64,000 nucleotides of DNA from CAJXMH01 sp040220135 (lineage in GTDB: Bacteria > Bacteroidota > Bacteroidia > Flavobacteriales_E > Vicingaceae): NCBI GenBank assembly GCA_040220135.1, contig JAVJTT010000021.1:186001-250000 (forward strand), read 5' to 3'. Each line of letters starts with the position of its first letter. The first letter of the stretch is position 1. Positions 8,232 through 17,173 of this stretch are shown here, piece by piece. A program made the translations under genes and the position numbers. A model generated the notes under the pieces. It had not been told where the DNA came from, did not search any database, and was given only the letters and a program-made list of their open reading frames with translations.

Positions 8232-9134
8232 TTAAAGGTACAATACGTAATTACGAAGGTAGTTTAGCAAGCCAAAAAGGATGATAAATGCTGCTAGAAA
8301 GAATAAGCCTATTAACATGATAAACAGTCCGACAATGTTGAATGTAGTAGAGCTTGTTTTGCTGCCATCAGACCATTTTGTAATGGTTGTAAAAGTGGGT
8401 GCACTTAAAAACATTCCGGCAAAAAAACCAACTAACCCGCTACTAAAGTTGCTTGAACCCAATTTGCGAAGACGCTTGTCTATTAAAAACTGAGGAGCAT
8501 AACTGGCCACTACATAGAAGAGCATAGAACCCCAAAACCAAAAGGAATCTAAAAGAACATCTAAATAGGTGTCGTTATCTTGTTTTATGGAGTACATGAA
8601 AATGGCAGTAAATATTACTGAAATTGCGATCAGGGCTTTGGAGCCTGAAAAGGCTCTTTTGGCATTACTGTTTATCACATCACCAAGTTCATTTAGGCGG
8701 TCAACCACAACGGGGTCGGTTGGTGCTATGTCTTTTACTTTATCTAATTCGTTAAGCGACTTTTCCAAATGTACTTTTCTTGTGGGGGCTTTTAATTCTT
8801 CTTCACCTTCCTCAGAAACAAGCGTCCAATGCTCAAAAACATCTTCCAAATAGTTCATGGCTAACTGGTTTTCCTCTTCAGTAGCTTCTTCGTCTTTGGA
8901 TTCACTTCTTCGTTTACTTTTGATCTCTTCTAAGGAAATGGGCTCAAAACGTTTAAGCTTAAAGCTGAACACCATGTGTACAATGGCACCAATTACAACA
9001 ATAAAGAAAAGGAGTAGATAAGTTTGCTCTGAAGTCCATGATGAACTTGATTCTGAGCTTAAAGTATCACTTACATGCTGAAGGCTGTCATTCGCATTTA
9101 GTAGGATTAGATTGAGGTTTACAAGTAGGTTCAT
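8232..9134 (-). CDS. Multi-pass membrane protein, first gene of the TPR/AAA+ operon
   Basis: A 300-residue protein of no family I recognise. A first transmembrane segment (about 38-60, LLLFFIVVIGAIVHMVF) is followed by a charged cytosolic segment of about 100 residues rich in Lys/Glu with coiled-coil potential (residues 70-160). Three or four further membrane helices follow: about 165-182, 190-213, 230-250 and 268-295. It starts five bases after a hairpin in its leader and runs 11 bp before the TPR gene, so it is likely co-transcribed with the TPR and AAA+ genes and may be their membrane anchor or substrate. Confidence 0.8.
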   Translation of the reverse strand: MNLLVNLNLILLNANDSLQHVSDTLSSESSSSWTSEQTYLLLFFIVVIGAIVHMVFSFKLKRFEPISLEEIKSKRRSESKDEEATEEENQLAMNYLEDVFEHWTLVSEEGEEELKAPTRKVHLEKSLNELDKVKDIAPTDPVVVDRLNELGDVINSNAKRAFSGSKALIAISVIFTAIFMYSIKQDNDTYLDVLLDSFWFWGSMLFYVVASYAPQFLIDKRLRKLGSSNFSSGLVGFFAGMFLSAPTFTTITKWSDGSKTSSTTFNIVGLFIMLIGLFFLAAFIILFGLLNYLRNYVLYL

Positions 9135-9138
9135 GATG

Positions 9139-9170
9139 ATATAGGTTTGGTTACTACTACAAACCTATAT
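9139..9170. promoter_or_regulatory. Perfect 11-bp inverted repeat in the leader of the membrane/TPR/AAA+ operon
   Basis: ATATAGGTTTG, ten bases, CAAACCTATAT. In the minus-strand transcript it forms a hairpin whose 3' arm ends about four bases before the ATG at 9134. There is no T run, so it does not look like a terminator. It could mask the start region (a translational switch, or coupling to a regulator), or be a DNA operator. Confidence 0.6.
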
Positions 9171-9386
9171 GGGATTTAGAAGTAAAAAAATGATAAAAGT
9201 CAGTTTTGGTAGAAAATAACAGTCTTTTATTAGCTTGCTTATTAGAGGTATGCCTTGATTAATCAGAACCTTCAAGGTGTTGACAATCTAAAAAACTTAG
9301 CCTGCAAAATGCTTTTCGCTTGCCTAAAGGTATTTAAGATCAAGTTTGAAAATCCTGCTGATAATTTGAGAGTGAGGCAGTAACTA

Positions 9387-10526
9387 TTACAGATCTAATT
9401 CTAAATTTTGAATTGAAATGGAAATTTCTCCCGCATGTTGTTTAGTAGCGGTATAAGCTTTTTGCTTTTTGTTGAAGTTTAAGATTAGGTTTGCTTTTGT
9501 AACCCCTTCTGATTGTGACTGATAATTAAACTCTAGTTCCACTTTGTGCAGAAGCAATTCAAGCAACATCAACTGAAAGCTTTGGTTTTGGTCAGCTTCC
9601 TTTTTAAGACTTTGGTATGCGTTTTTCAATGCTTGTTCATCATAAGAACGGTACAACTTAAGACTCCTTTCAATACCCATTACGCTTTGGTGATTGAGCA
9701 AGCAAGTAGCGCCAATGCTGTAAGCTTTTTTCGTTTCTCCCATAAGCAAGATGGCTGCATGATCCACATTGCCGGGAAGACCAGATTGAGTAAGTTTCTC
9801 AAAAGTTCCCATAAAACGTACAAAAAGCACTTTCTGCTGCATACTTAAGTCGGTGTGTTTCATAACGCTTAAAAGATGAGCGGTAGTTTCAGTAGAAAGT
9901 ATGCCTTTGTAGGCAAAAAATAACTGTTCACGCAAAACTTTGTTTCTTAAGCTAATGCTACGTCCAAAGTCGTGACTTAAGCTTTTGCCTGTGTTTTGGT
10001 CCCACTTTAAGTGGAGGCTAAAGTAGAAGTAAGAGGTGTTCTTATCGATTGCTGAAAAGCTAAAACTCAGTTTATTCTTCGTTTTTCGAGCCATTTCAAT
10101 CAGTCCCAAGCCCGCTCCACCCTTGGTTGTGGTTTCCCCATTCATTAAAACCTTGCGGTAAACTTCCTTCAATTCTTCCGCTGTAAGCTTGTTTAACTGC
10201 TCAAGCTGGCTTTGTAAAGTAGGGATGTGCCGATTGTCGATCCGGTTACCGGAAATAATCTTAAAGAGTCCATCTTTATGATTAACATGAAAGTAGCTAT
10301 CTCGGTGAGAAGGGTCGTGATAACGAATGATATTCTGAAAGCACTCGGCAATCAGGAAAGCGGCTTTTCGCTGCGATAATTTTATTTCGTCATGGGCCGA
10401 AAACTGCAGATTATTGAGCTCAATAAACACCTCAGTGTGTTCATCGCTAAAATCTCCGGCATAGATGAAGTTCATTTGCTCGGTGGCAAACTCTTCAAAA
10501 AAATAATCTAAAGCTGCTAACTGCAT
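9387..10526 (-). CDS. SiaB-family (DUF6272) protein kinase-like protein
   Basis: The 379-residue protein has an N-terminal half with a GHKL/anti-sigma-kinase-like layout: AECFQNIIRYHDP at about 54-66 as the N box (Glu, Asn), a strand FKIISGNRID, and GGAGLGLIEMARKT near 137-150 as the glycine-rich ATP lid. This matches the SiaB family known as the kinase of the SiaABC(D) phosphorelay. The C-terminal half (about 190-379) repeats the general fold in a SiaC-like manner (FVRFMGTFEKLTQSGLPGNVDH, then a helix), so it may be a fusion of kinase and partner-like domain; that part is inference. It lies upstream of, but 252 bp from, the AAA+ operon on the same strand. Confidence 0.78.
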   Translation of the reverse strand: MQLAALDYFFEEFATEQMNFIYAGDFSDEHTEVFIELNNLQFSAHDEIKLSQRKAAFLIAECFQNIIRYHDPSHRDSYFHVNHKDGLFKIISGNRIDNRHIPTLQSQLEQLNKLTAEELKEVYRKVLMNGETTTKGGAGLGLIEMARKTKNKLSFSFSAIDKNTSYFYFSLHLKWDQNTGKSLSHDFGRSISLRNKVLREQLFFAYKGILSTETTAHLLSVMKHTDLSMQQKVLFVRFMGTFEKLTQSGLPGNVDHAAILLMGETKKAYSIGATCLLNHQSVMGIERSLKLYRSYDEQALKNAYQSLKKEADQNQSFQLMLLELLLHKVELEFNYQSQSEGVTKANLILNFNKKQKAYTATKQHAGEISISIQNLELDL

Positions 10527-11024
10527 GAAATTGATGACTGATACAAAAGTAGATAAATTTAGTTTAACTAATAAATTGATTCATTAGTCTATAAAAAAAG
10601 CAAATACGTCGTCAAAATTTAAAGTTAAACCTTCTGCAATCTAGGAGTAGTAGGCGAGACAGAAAGAGAAGTATTGGGCAGCTCTAATGCTTTGAATTAG
10701 CGCTTTACAAATCAATTGTCATTTTAAGGGTTGGGAAATTAACTATTCGGAGGAATGTGGTGGCACAATTGAAAAAATACGAACAATCACTTATTTCAAC
10801 ATAAGCCAAATGGGTCGAATATTGAAACCGAAGCTATGATTTCAGAGTAAATGGAACACCTTTCTTCCATTAAGGTGAATTCTAGCAAAAGCTGTTTGAA
10901 AAGAAGGTGATGTTTATTCTGAACGCTCGTAGCCGCATTCATTGAAGGTGTAAGCCGAACAAATCCCAAAATTTATGTGCAGAAGGTCAAAGCCAATGAG
11001 AGGGAAACATTGGGCGCAGCAAAT
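10527..11024. other. Noncoding gap, no gene recognised
   Basis: About 500 bp between the SiaB-like gene and tsaC. I see no long frame, no tRNA and no strong hairpin. Short stretches read as broken protein in several frames, so it may hold old gene remnants, but none can be named. Confidence 0.5.
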
Positions 11025-11987
11025 TTAACTGCTTGCGCTAGCCCTTTCTAAACGATCGTTTATGGAATTGCCTAGTCCTTGCTCCGGTAAGCGTTCGGCT
11101 ATAATGATGTCTACCGCTAAATCGTCCAATTTATGCAGCGCCTCGTAAAGCTTTGCCGCTGCTTCTTCTAAATTTCCGCTTGAAGAAAGAGTTTGCTGAT
11201 GTTGCTCATCAATTCCCTCGATTTTATTCTGAAAGCCAAGAATAGCAATCTTTTTTGATTTGTGTTGAACAATGGCCTGCTTGACTTCTTTTACTAAGAT
11301 CATAGGGGTGGAAGGGGAGTAGTGCTTGGATAACATGCCGGGCGCTTGAGGGCTATTCTTAGCTTGATTAGCAAGACGCACTTTGCCAACCACCTTTTCT
11401 AATGTTTCTACTGAAAGTGACCCCAAACGATAGACGATGGCTTCCTCTGCTTCAAAGCCCACAATGGTTGACTCTATGCCACGATCAGAAGAGCCTCCCT
11501 CCAATACCATTTCTAATTGCCCTTCAAAATAAGCTTTTACTCTTTGTGCATTTGTAGGACTGATGGCATTAAAGGGGTTTGCACTCGGGGCGGCCAAAGG
11601 AAAGGGCAACTCTTGTAAAAGTTCGAGCAAAAGCGGATGCTTGGGCATGCGTATTGCCACGGTGTCTTTTCCCGCAGTGATCAGATTGGGTACACTGCTT
11701 TTCTTCTTAAGAATCAAGCTTAAAGGGCCGGGCCAAAACTTCTCGGTCAGGGCTTTTGCTTTTTCAGGAACTTCTTCCACTAAGTCTGCTAACTGCTCAA
11801 AGGAGTGAATGTGGACAATCAAGGGGTTAAATAGTGGCCTCTGCTTCAATTCAAAGATGGTTTTTACTGCCTCTTGGTCGTAAATGTTGGCGGCCAAGCC
11901 ATAAACCGTTTCGGTGGGGATGGCCACTAACTTTCCACCCTTTAATAAAGTAGCGGCTTTTTGAATGTCCTTTGAAATAAGCGTCAT
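11025..11987 (-). CDS. tsaC: L-threonylcarbamoyladenylate synthase (TsaC/Sua5 type)
   Basis: Makes threonylcarbamoyl-AMP from threonine, bicarbonate and ATP for the t6A37 modification of ANN-decoding tRNAs. The N-terminal YrdC domain (about 1-190) shows IPTETVYGLAANIYD at about 22-36, KQRPLFNPLIVHI, and PSANPFNAISPT. The C-terminal Sua5 domain (about 205-320) begins near NSPQAPGMLSKHYSPSTP, the conserved linker that closes the active site. At 320 residues it is the full-length two-domain form, unlike short YrdC. Start ATG at 11987. Confidence 0.95.
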   Translation of the reverse strand: MTLISKDIQKAATLLKGGKLVAIPTETVYGLAANIYDQEAVKTIFELKQRPLFNPLIVHIHSFEQLADLVEEVPEKAKALTEKFWPGPLSLILKKKSSVPNLITAGKDTVAIRMPKHPLLLELLQELPFPLAAPSANPFNAISPTNAQRVKAYFEGQLEMVLEGGSSDRGIESTIVGFEAEEAIVYRLGSLSVETLEKVVGKVRLANQAKNSPQAPGMLSKHYSPSTPMILVKEVKQAIVQHKSKKIAILGFQNKIEGIDEQHQQTLSSSGNLEEAAAKLYEALHKLDDLAVDIIIAERLPEQGLGNSINDRLERASASS

Positions 11988-12159
11988 GGAGACTTACTGC
12001 TTTGTATGTTGATACTAAATAACGAAAAAGCGATTGCGGAAGACAATAGGATTGGTTTCCTGCTTTCTCTCCTTAAAATCAAAACGCAAAAGTACGCTAG
12101 CTTTTAATTTTCTTGGCAGCTTGTTTTACTAATTGAATCCGTCTCGACCTGAATTAAAC

Positions 12160-13077
12160 TTATTCAAAAGCCTTCAAAAACTCTTCAATCGCTTGCCAAT
12201 ACTCCTTTGGGTTATCCAACCAACCGTAATGTCCGCAGTTTTTGATAAAGTGCAAGCTGGAGTTAGGGAAAAGTTCATGAGCATCTTCCGCTACTTGAGG
12301 GGCGAGAATGTCTGAATCACCTTGTAAGATTAAGACCGGCTTTTCAAAAGACCATAATATATCCTTGGTGTCAAAATCTATAGCTCGCATATTGGCCCAC
12401 AACAAGCGATTGATTTGTCGATCGCCTTGCATCATACGTTCAGCTACTTGAGGAACATGCTTTTTGTCACTCACATAGGCTCGGGCAAAAAAGCGATTAA
12501 ACTGCCTGCGATCTGTGGGATTATTACTTGCCCGATACCGTTCGCCCCAGTATCGTAAAGAGTCTTGCTCTGAAAGGCTTAAATTCTGATTGATGCCGTT
12601 TTGGGCGTGACTCAACAATCGCAAGTCCACACCTCCGGAGGAAGAGTGGATGATGGCTCGAATGTGATCGGGATGTTTTGTTGCATAATAATTGGCTAAC
12701 ATGCCTCCAAAGGAATGTCCCAAAACAATCCAATCTTCAAGGCCTAAGGTCTTGCGGAGTGCTTCTAGGTCCTGCACCATAAGGTCTAGAGTAAGATGAT
12801 TACTGTCTAGTACAGAAAGTACAGATTTTCCGGTGCCCCTTTGGTCGTATAAAATGCTTTGGTAGCCCATTTCAGCAATGTGTTTGGCCACTTCCTCAAA
12901 ACCCTTACTGTTAAAACCCGGCCCACCGTTAATGATGAGCAAAGGTATTCCCTCGCCAAAAGTACGGTAGTATATTTTTACATCCGTTGAAGTGGCAAAG
13001 CCGCTTGTTTGGGCTTTTAAGGAATAACTTGCGAACAAGAAGCAAGCTATGGCAATGGAATACATAGCATCTTTCAT
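12160..13077 (-). CDS. Exported alpha/beta hydrolase, proline iminopeptidase-like (S33)
   Basis: GHSFGGMLANYY holds the nucleophile Ser, GDSDILAPQ the likely acid and NCGHYGWLDNP the His. NGGPGF in the N-terminal part is the oxyanion-hole HGGPG-type motif of S33 proline iminopeptidases. I chose the ATG at 13077 because it gives a clean signal peptide (MKDAMYSIAIACFLFASYSL, cleavage after KAQ); the ATG at 13107 would put ten extra residues in front. It probably acts in the periplasm on N-terminal proline peptides or small esters. It forms a single-gene unit that begins after a terminator. Confidence 0.88.
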   Translation of the reverse strand: MKDAMYSIAIACFLFASYSLKAQTSGFATSTDVKIYYRTFGEGIPLLIINGGPGFNSKGFEEVAKHIAEMGYQSILYDQRGTGKSVLSVLDSNHLTLDLMVQDLEALRKTLGLEDWIVLGHSFGGMLANYYATKHPDHIRAIIHSSSGGVDLRLLSHAQNGINQNLSLSEQDSLRYWGERYRASNNPTDRRQFNRFFARAYVSDKKHVPQVAERMMQGDRQINRLLWANMRAIDFDTKDILWSFEKPVLILQGDSDILAPQVAEDAHELFPNSSLHFIKNCGHYGWLDNPKEYWQAIEEFLKAFE

Positions 13078-13216
13078 AAAGCAGTTTAATGATAGCAAGT
13101 TGAACAAATTGAGTAAGAGTGAGAAACACTTTTACAGGAATGGTTATGACTGTTAGTAATAGCCGGAAAATTAGGCTAAACCAATTTAAAAGATGAGTAT
13201 TGATACACCCAACAAA

Positions 13217-13242
13217 AAAAGTCCGGTTTAAACCGGACTTTT
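13217..13242. terminator. Palindromic bidirectional terminator
   Basis: AAAAGTCCGG, then a TTTAAA centre, then CCGGACTTTT: a perfect palindrome flanked by an A run and T-rich DNA, placed between the hydrolase gene and the gene fossil at 13.26 kb. Confidence 0.8.
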
Positions 13243-13263
13243 AAATACTTTATATCGGATAAT

Positions 13264-13503
13264 CTATTGTTTGATGAGTTTTTTGTTTTCAATTTTCCCA
13301 TTGTTACTCACAACAGATACAATATAAACCTCATTGTCAAAACCTTCTAGGTTGATCATGTTATTTCCTTCAGAAGGAAACTCTATTGATTTTACCAATT
13401 TTCCAACAGCATTGTAACATACCACAAAATCCTTGATAATAGGCGAATGGAGTAATCTTTTTATAATAATCATAAGCGGTCTGATCGCTTTTTCCTTATT
13501 CAA
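13264..13503 (-). pseudogene. Chimeric gene fossil: nitroreductase fragment joined to a T9SS sorting-domain tail
   Basis: The 79-codon frame here is not a normal gene. Bases about 13436-13500 in another frame read AYDYYKKITPFAYYQGF, almost the same as the nitroreductase at 3.7-4.5 kb (AFDYYKKITPLAYYQGF). The downstream part (13264-13435) reads as the end of a T9SS type A sorting domain: YNAVGKLVKSIEF, NLEGFDNEVYIVSVV, KKLIKQ and stop. The two pieces are in different frames and there is no proper N-terminus. I interpret this as debris of a deleted nitroreductase paralogue fused to the end of a deleted surface-protein gene. Confidence 0.75.
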
Positions 13504-13781
13504 TTTTGGGAAGAGAGTGTCTCAGGGATACTAACCAATAAGCCTTTTTTAAAAGTGTATTGAATAATCAATCCTTAAAACAAAAGCGCAAATCTGCTAA
13601 AACTTCCTCTCAAATATTAAAACATCTTAAATCTGCTTTAAACTCTTGTTTTGGCTTGACATTCCAAAGCTAAATTAATAGACTACAACAATCAGTTGTC
13701 ATGATTTTCAAATTGTAAGATAGAATGATTGTGGCAAAACGAAAACACTTTATTAATTAGAACAAGAAACATTTTAACAGC

Positions 13782-14381
13782 ATGAAAATGATTAAGACCA
13801 TACTAGCAAGTTCACTCATGATATTCTTATTTGCATGTGCAAGCAATGTGCAAACCTTTAACCCAAGTCATAACGATTTAAGTAATTATCAATCATTTGC
13901 TTATTTACCGAATACAAACGTTAATGTGACAGGAAAGAATTATCAAGATGAGCTGGTAAACCGTGCCATTGTTGAGTCTGTAAAAGGAAATTTAGAAGAG
14001 CACGGTTTGATTTTAAACCGAGAAACACCTGACTTATTAGTTTTGATTAGTACATCCACCAATGTAGAGCTGAGAACACAGGCTAATCCGGTCTATGCTA
14101 CTTATCCATATCAAGCCGGCATTGGCACTGTTAGTCCATTTTATGATTCCTATTATTACTACGGATTTAATACATACGGACCGATTATTGGCTATAACAC
14201 CACCACTTACAGTTTTGAAGAAGGCACTGTGGTGATTGACCTGATCGATCGAAAAACAAAAAACACCGTTTGGAAAGGCATTGCCAATGATCGGATTTAC
14301 GAGCAAACCACCAATCAAGCCATTCGATCTATGGTAAATGACATCTTTGCTGAATTTCCGATGAAGGAAAAAGATTCTTAG
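13782..14381 (+). CDS. DUF4136 domain lipoprotein
   Basis: The 199-residue protein has an SPII leader (LFAC followed by ASNV). The body follows the DUF4136 layout: LSNYQSFAYLPN near the N-terminus, LVNRAIVESVKGNLEEHG (helix), PDLLVLISTST, a variable Tyr-rich loop (YDSYYYYGFNTYGP), GTVVIDLIDRKTKNTVWKG and a closing helix with IRSMVNDIFAEFP. The family is widespread in Bacteroidota and of unknown function; location is the periplasmic face of a membrane. A terminator follows. Confidence 0.9.
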   Translation: MKMIKTILASSLMIFLFACASNVQTFNPSHNDLSNYQSFAYLPNTNVNVTGKNYQDELVNRAIVESVKGNLEEHGLILNRETPDLLVLISTSTNVELRTQANPVYATYPYQAGIGTVSPFYDSYYYYGFNTYGPIIGYNTTTYSFEEGTVVIDLIDRKTKNTVWKGIANDRIYEQTTNQAIRSMVNDIFAEFPMKEKDS

Positions 14382-14406
14382 ATAGCGTTAAGGAAGTTAA
14401 AATGTA

Positions 14407-14432
14407 GAGGGAGGTTTGTTGCCTCCTTTTTT
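14407..14432 (+). terminator. Rho-independent terminator
   Basis: GGAGG, 7-nt loop, CCTCC followed by seven T, just after the DUF4136 gene. Confidence 0.75.
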
Positions 14433-14482
14433 TATGTTTTGATTGTGAAACAAATCATAAATTTCAACTCGCTATCTAAGTT

Positions 14483-15949
14483 TTATAGCATATACATCAC
14501 GCCCAGCATTCCCACCAGGCCCAAAACGAGGGTATAGGGTAGTGCCATTTTTATCATTTTTCCATAGGATAAGCCGATTAGCGGTGCAACGGAAGAAGTA
14601 AGCAAGAATAAAAAAGCTGCTTGTCCGTTTGGGGTAGCTACACTAGGTAAGTTTGTACCGGTATTCACCGCAATGGCCAGTTTCTCAAAATGAGTTCGAT
14701 CAATTACTCCGCTAGTGAAGGCTTTTTCTAATTCACCGATGTAGATCGTGGCCACAAACACATTATCGCTAATGGCGGAAAGCAAGCCATTTGCGAGGAA
14801 GAAAAATGTGGGTTGATGCTCCAAGTCCTGATCCAAGGCCCATTGAATGATTGGACTGAAGAGATGTTGATCGTGAATCATGGCTACAATCACAAAAAAG
14901 ACCACCAATAAGCCGGCAAAAGGGAGGGCCTCTTCAAAAGCCTTTCCCAAGGCATGCTCCTCCGTGATTCCCATAAAAGCAGTCTGAAAGACAATTAGCC
15001 CTAATCCGATAAAGCCCACCGGAGCAATGTGTAAAGCCAAGCTGATGATCAAGAGGGTGGCCGCCACAGCTTGCACCCATAGGGCGTATTTCTCTTTCCC
15101 TGTTCTATTCTGATCCTCATCTTGAATGTATCCTCGTATGATTCTTCTAGCCACCGGCGGCAGCTCAGTGCCAAAACCAAACCAGCCAGTTTTTTCTAAA
15201 AGGATGGTGGTTAACAGTCCGAAGAAAAATACCGGAATGGTAATCGGTGCCATCACAAAGAAAAACTCATTAAAGTCCCACCCCATGCGTTCACCAATTA
15301 AAAGGTTTTGAGGCTCTCCTACAATGGTACAGACCCCTCCGAGAGCCGTCCCTACCGCACCATGCATCATAATGCTTCTTAAAAAGCTTTTAAATTTTTG
15401 AAAGGTATCACCGCTCAGTTCATCCTTATCTGGAATCAAGTTCTCATTGTAATCCTCTAAACCCGAATGAATTTTATGGTAAACCCCATAAAAACCGGTG
15501 GATACGCTAATTAAAACGGCCATTACAGTAAGGGCATCGAGAAAGGCAGATAATATCGCGGAGAGCGAAACAAAGAGCAAAGAGAGCAAGAGTTTGGATT
15601 CAATCTTGACAAAAACTATACTGAAGAGGTACATCAATAAGGGCTTCATAAAATAGATACCGGCCACCATGAAAACTAATAAAAGGATTACTTCTAAGTT
15701 TTGGTCTACCTCATAGTAAGCCATTTCAGGAGAGGTAAGGCCAAGCAACAAAGCTTGAATTGCTAAAATGCCACCCGATTGTAAAGGGTAACACTTTAAG
15801 GCCATGGCTAGGCAAAGGATGAATTCAGCTAAAAAGAGCCAAGCCGTTATAGCAGGACCTAAGACATAGTAACTCAACACATTGATAATCAAGAAAAAGA
15901 TCATGCTGTTTTTGAACCATTTTGGGGCTCGACCTAAGAAGTATTTCAT
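14483..15949 (-). CDS. nhaB: NhaB-type sodium/proton antiporter
   Basis: A 488-residue protein with about 11-12 hydrophobic helices, of usual NhaB length. It contains the ion-transporter superfamily hairpin patterns: FLDALTVMAVLISVSTGFYG in the first half, GGVCTIVGEPQNLLIGE, then SDNVFVATIYIGEL and NTGTNLPSVATPNGQAAFLF in the second half. It exchanges internal Na+ for protons across the inner membrane and keeps pH and Na+ balance, which fits a marine-type host. Transcribed alone, divergent from the LytTR gene with a gap of about 360 bp. Confidence 0.93.
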   Translation of the reverse strand: MKYFLGRAPKWFKNSMIFFLIINVLSYYVLGPAITAWLFLAEFILCLAMALKCYPLQSGGILAIQALLLGLTSPEMAYYEVDQNLEVILLLVFMVAGIYFMKPLLMYLFSIVFVKIESKLLLSLLFVSLSAILSAFLDALTVMAVLISVSTGFYGVYHKIHSGLEDYNENLIPDKDELSGDTFQKFKSFLRSIMMHGAVGTALGGVCTIVGEPQNLLIGERMGWDFNEFFFVMAPITIPVFFFGLLTTILLEKTGWFGFGTELPPVARRIIRGYIQDEDQNRTGKEKYALWVQAVAATLLIISLALHIAPVGFIGLGLIVFQTAFMGITEEHALGKAFEEALPFAGLLVVFFVIVAMIHDQHLFSPIIQWALDQDLEHQPTFFFLANGLLSAISDNVFVATIYIGELEKAFTSGVIDRTHFEKLAIAVNTGTNLPSVATPNGQAAFLFLLTSSVAPLIGLSYGKMIKMALPYTLVLGLVGMLGVMYML

Positions 15950-16310
15950 ATCTATTATCTCTAGTTAAAGCTGATAAGCAATAGTTCAATATTAGTTTTA
16001 TAACAGCTAATACATAAATTGATTCTATTAATAATCACTATGCTCATTATAAATAGTAAATGAATAAATAAACATTAAGCCATACGTTTTCTTGATTTTA
16101 TGCTACTTTAAAGAAGCATTTAGCTTAGTATAAAGACGCTCTCGAATTTTAATATTTGAAGCAAAACTCAATGAAGCATAACTTGGAGGAGCATAATGAA
16201 ATCCTTAAATCCGTTAGATTTGTAGTAATTAAAGTTCAATGAAGCTGCAATTCCTTTAAAAGCCTTTTCCTTTTGAGTATAAGCCGAAAAAAGAGTGGAA
16301 ATTTCTTTTA
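15950..16310. other. Divergent promoter region between nhaB and the LytTR gene
   Basis: AT-rich, no gene seen. It contains an ATG at 16239 in frame with the LytTR gene but separated from it by a TAA at 16257 (see that gene). Confidence 0.5.
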
Positions 16311-17093
16311 GTGCTTTCCTTGTTTCCTGGGGCCTTTTTTATTTTTTTCAAACCCTTTGGTATTTCAGCCAATGCGGTAGATCTTAAAACGTATTTGGTC
16401 ATTTTAGGATTTGGCTTGGTTTCCGCTTTTTTTGCCGGCATATTTACCTTGCTCTTGCCTTTGATTTTTAAAAAATCATATTCCAATTTCAACATTGGCA
16501 AGGCAATCATACATTATTCTTTCATGATATTACTGATTGCCATTGGTAACTTTTTTTACAACAGCTTTTGGCAAGATTTTAACCAGCTGAGTTGGGACGA
16601 CTTTTTGGTGGTGCTCTACCGAACCTTGATCTTAGCTGTTATACCCGCTATTCTGATCATTGTCTGGTATCAGAATCATTCCTTAAAAAAGAACTTAAAG
16701 TCTGCACGGGAAATCAATGAAAACAGGAAGGACCAAGCCTTGTCGGGTGATGTTCTGATTTCTTCCGAAAACGAGAAAGAACAGTTACGTTTAGCCGCGA
16801 AACAAATGCTATACATCGAAAGTCAGGACAATTACGTGATGGTCCACTTTCAAACGCAAGAGGGTAATGGCAAAAAGTTAATCCGCAATAGTTTGAGTAA
16901 AATAGAAAGGCAATTAAAGCCTCATCATTTAATTCGTTGTCATCGCTCATTTATTGTAAACTTGACTAGGGTTCACCATGTAAAAGGAAACTCAAGAGGC
17001 TTGCAATTAGAGTTACAGGATACTGATCTTGTTATTCCGGTGAGCAGAGGATATCTAACGAAAGTGAAAGAGCATTTAAAAATGCTTTCCTGA
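16311..17093 (+). CDS. Membrane-bound LytTR-family transcription regulator
   Basis: The 260 visible residues hold four membrane helices in the first half (about 4-22, 28-50, 64-84, 96-120), a short linker, then a LytTR DNA-binding domain (about 160-260: MLYIESQDNYVMVHF, LIRCHRSFIVNLTRV and LVIPVSRGY, the usual signature). The start is odd. The frame is open from 16260 and its first 17 codons read KPFPFEYKPKKEWKFLL, which looks like the conserved N-terminus of this family, but the nearest in-frame ATG (16239) is followed after six codons by TAA. The GTG at 16311 is the first usable start. Either it is used, or the gene has lost its true start by a nonsense mutation. Confidence 0.85.
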   Translation: MLSLFPGAFFIFFKPFGISANAVDLKTYLVILGFGLVSAFFAGIFTLLLPLIFKKSYSNFNIGKAIIHYSFMILLIAIGNFFYNSFWQDFNQLSWDDFLVVLYRTLILAVIPAILIIVWYQNHSLKKNLKSAREINENRKDQALSGDVLISSENEKEQLRLAAKQMLYIESQDNYVMVHFQTQEGNGKKLIRNSLSKIERQLKPHHLIRCHRSFIVNLTRVHHVKGNSRGLQLELQDTDLVIPVSRGYLTKVKEHLKMLS

Positions 17094-17173
17094 TTATCCC
17101 GCTATTTTCCCATTAATCCCAAACTATTGGTACTATTAGGCTTGTAATTGATTTCTTGCACAGCTTTGCAGGC

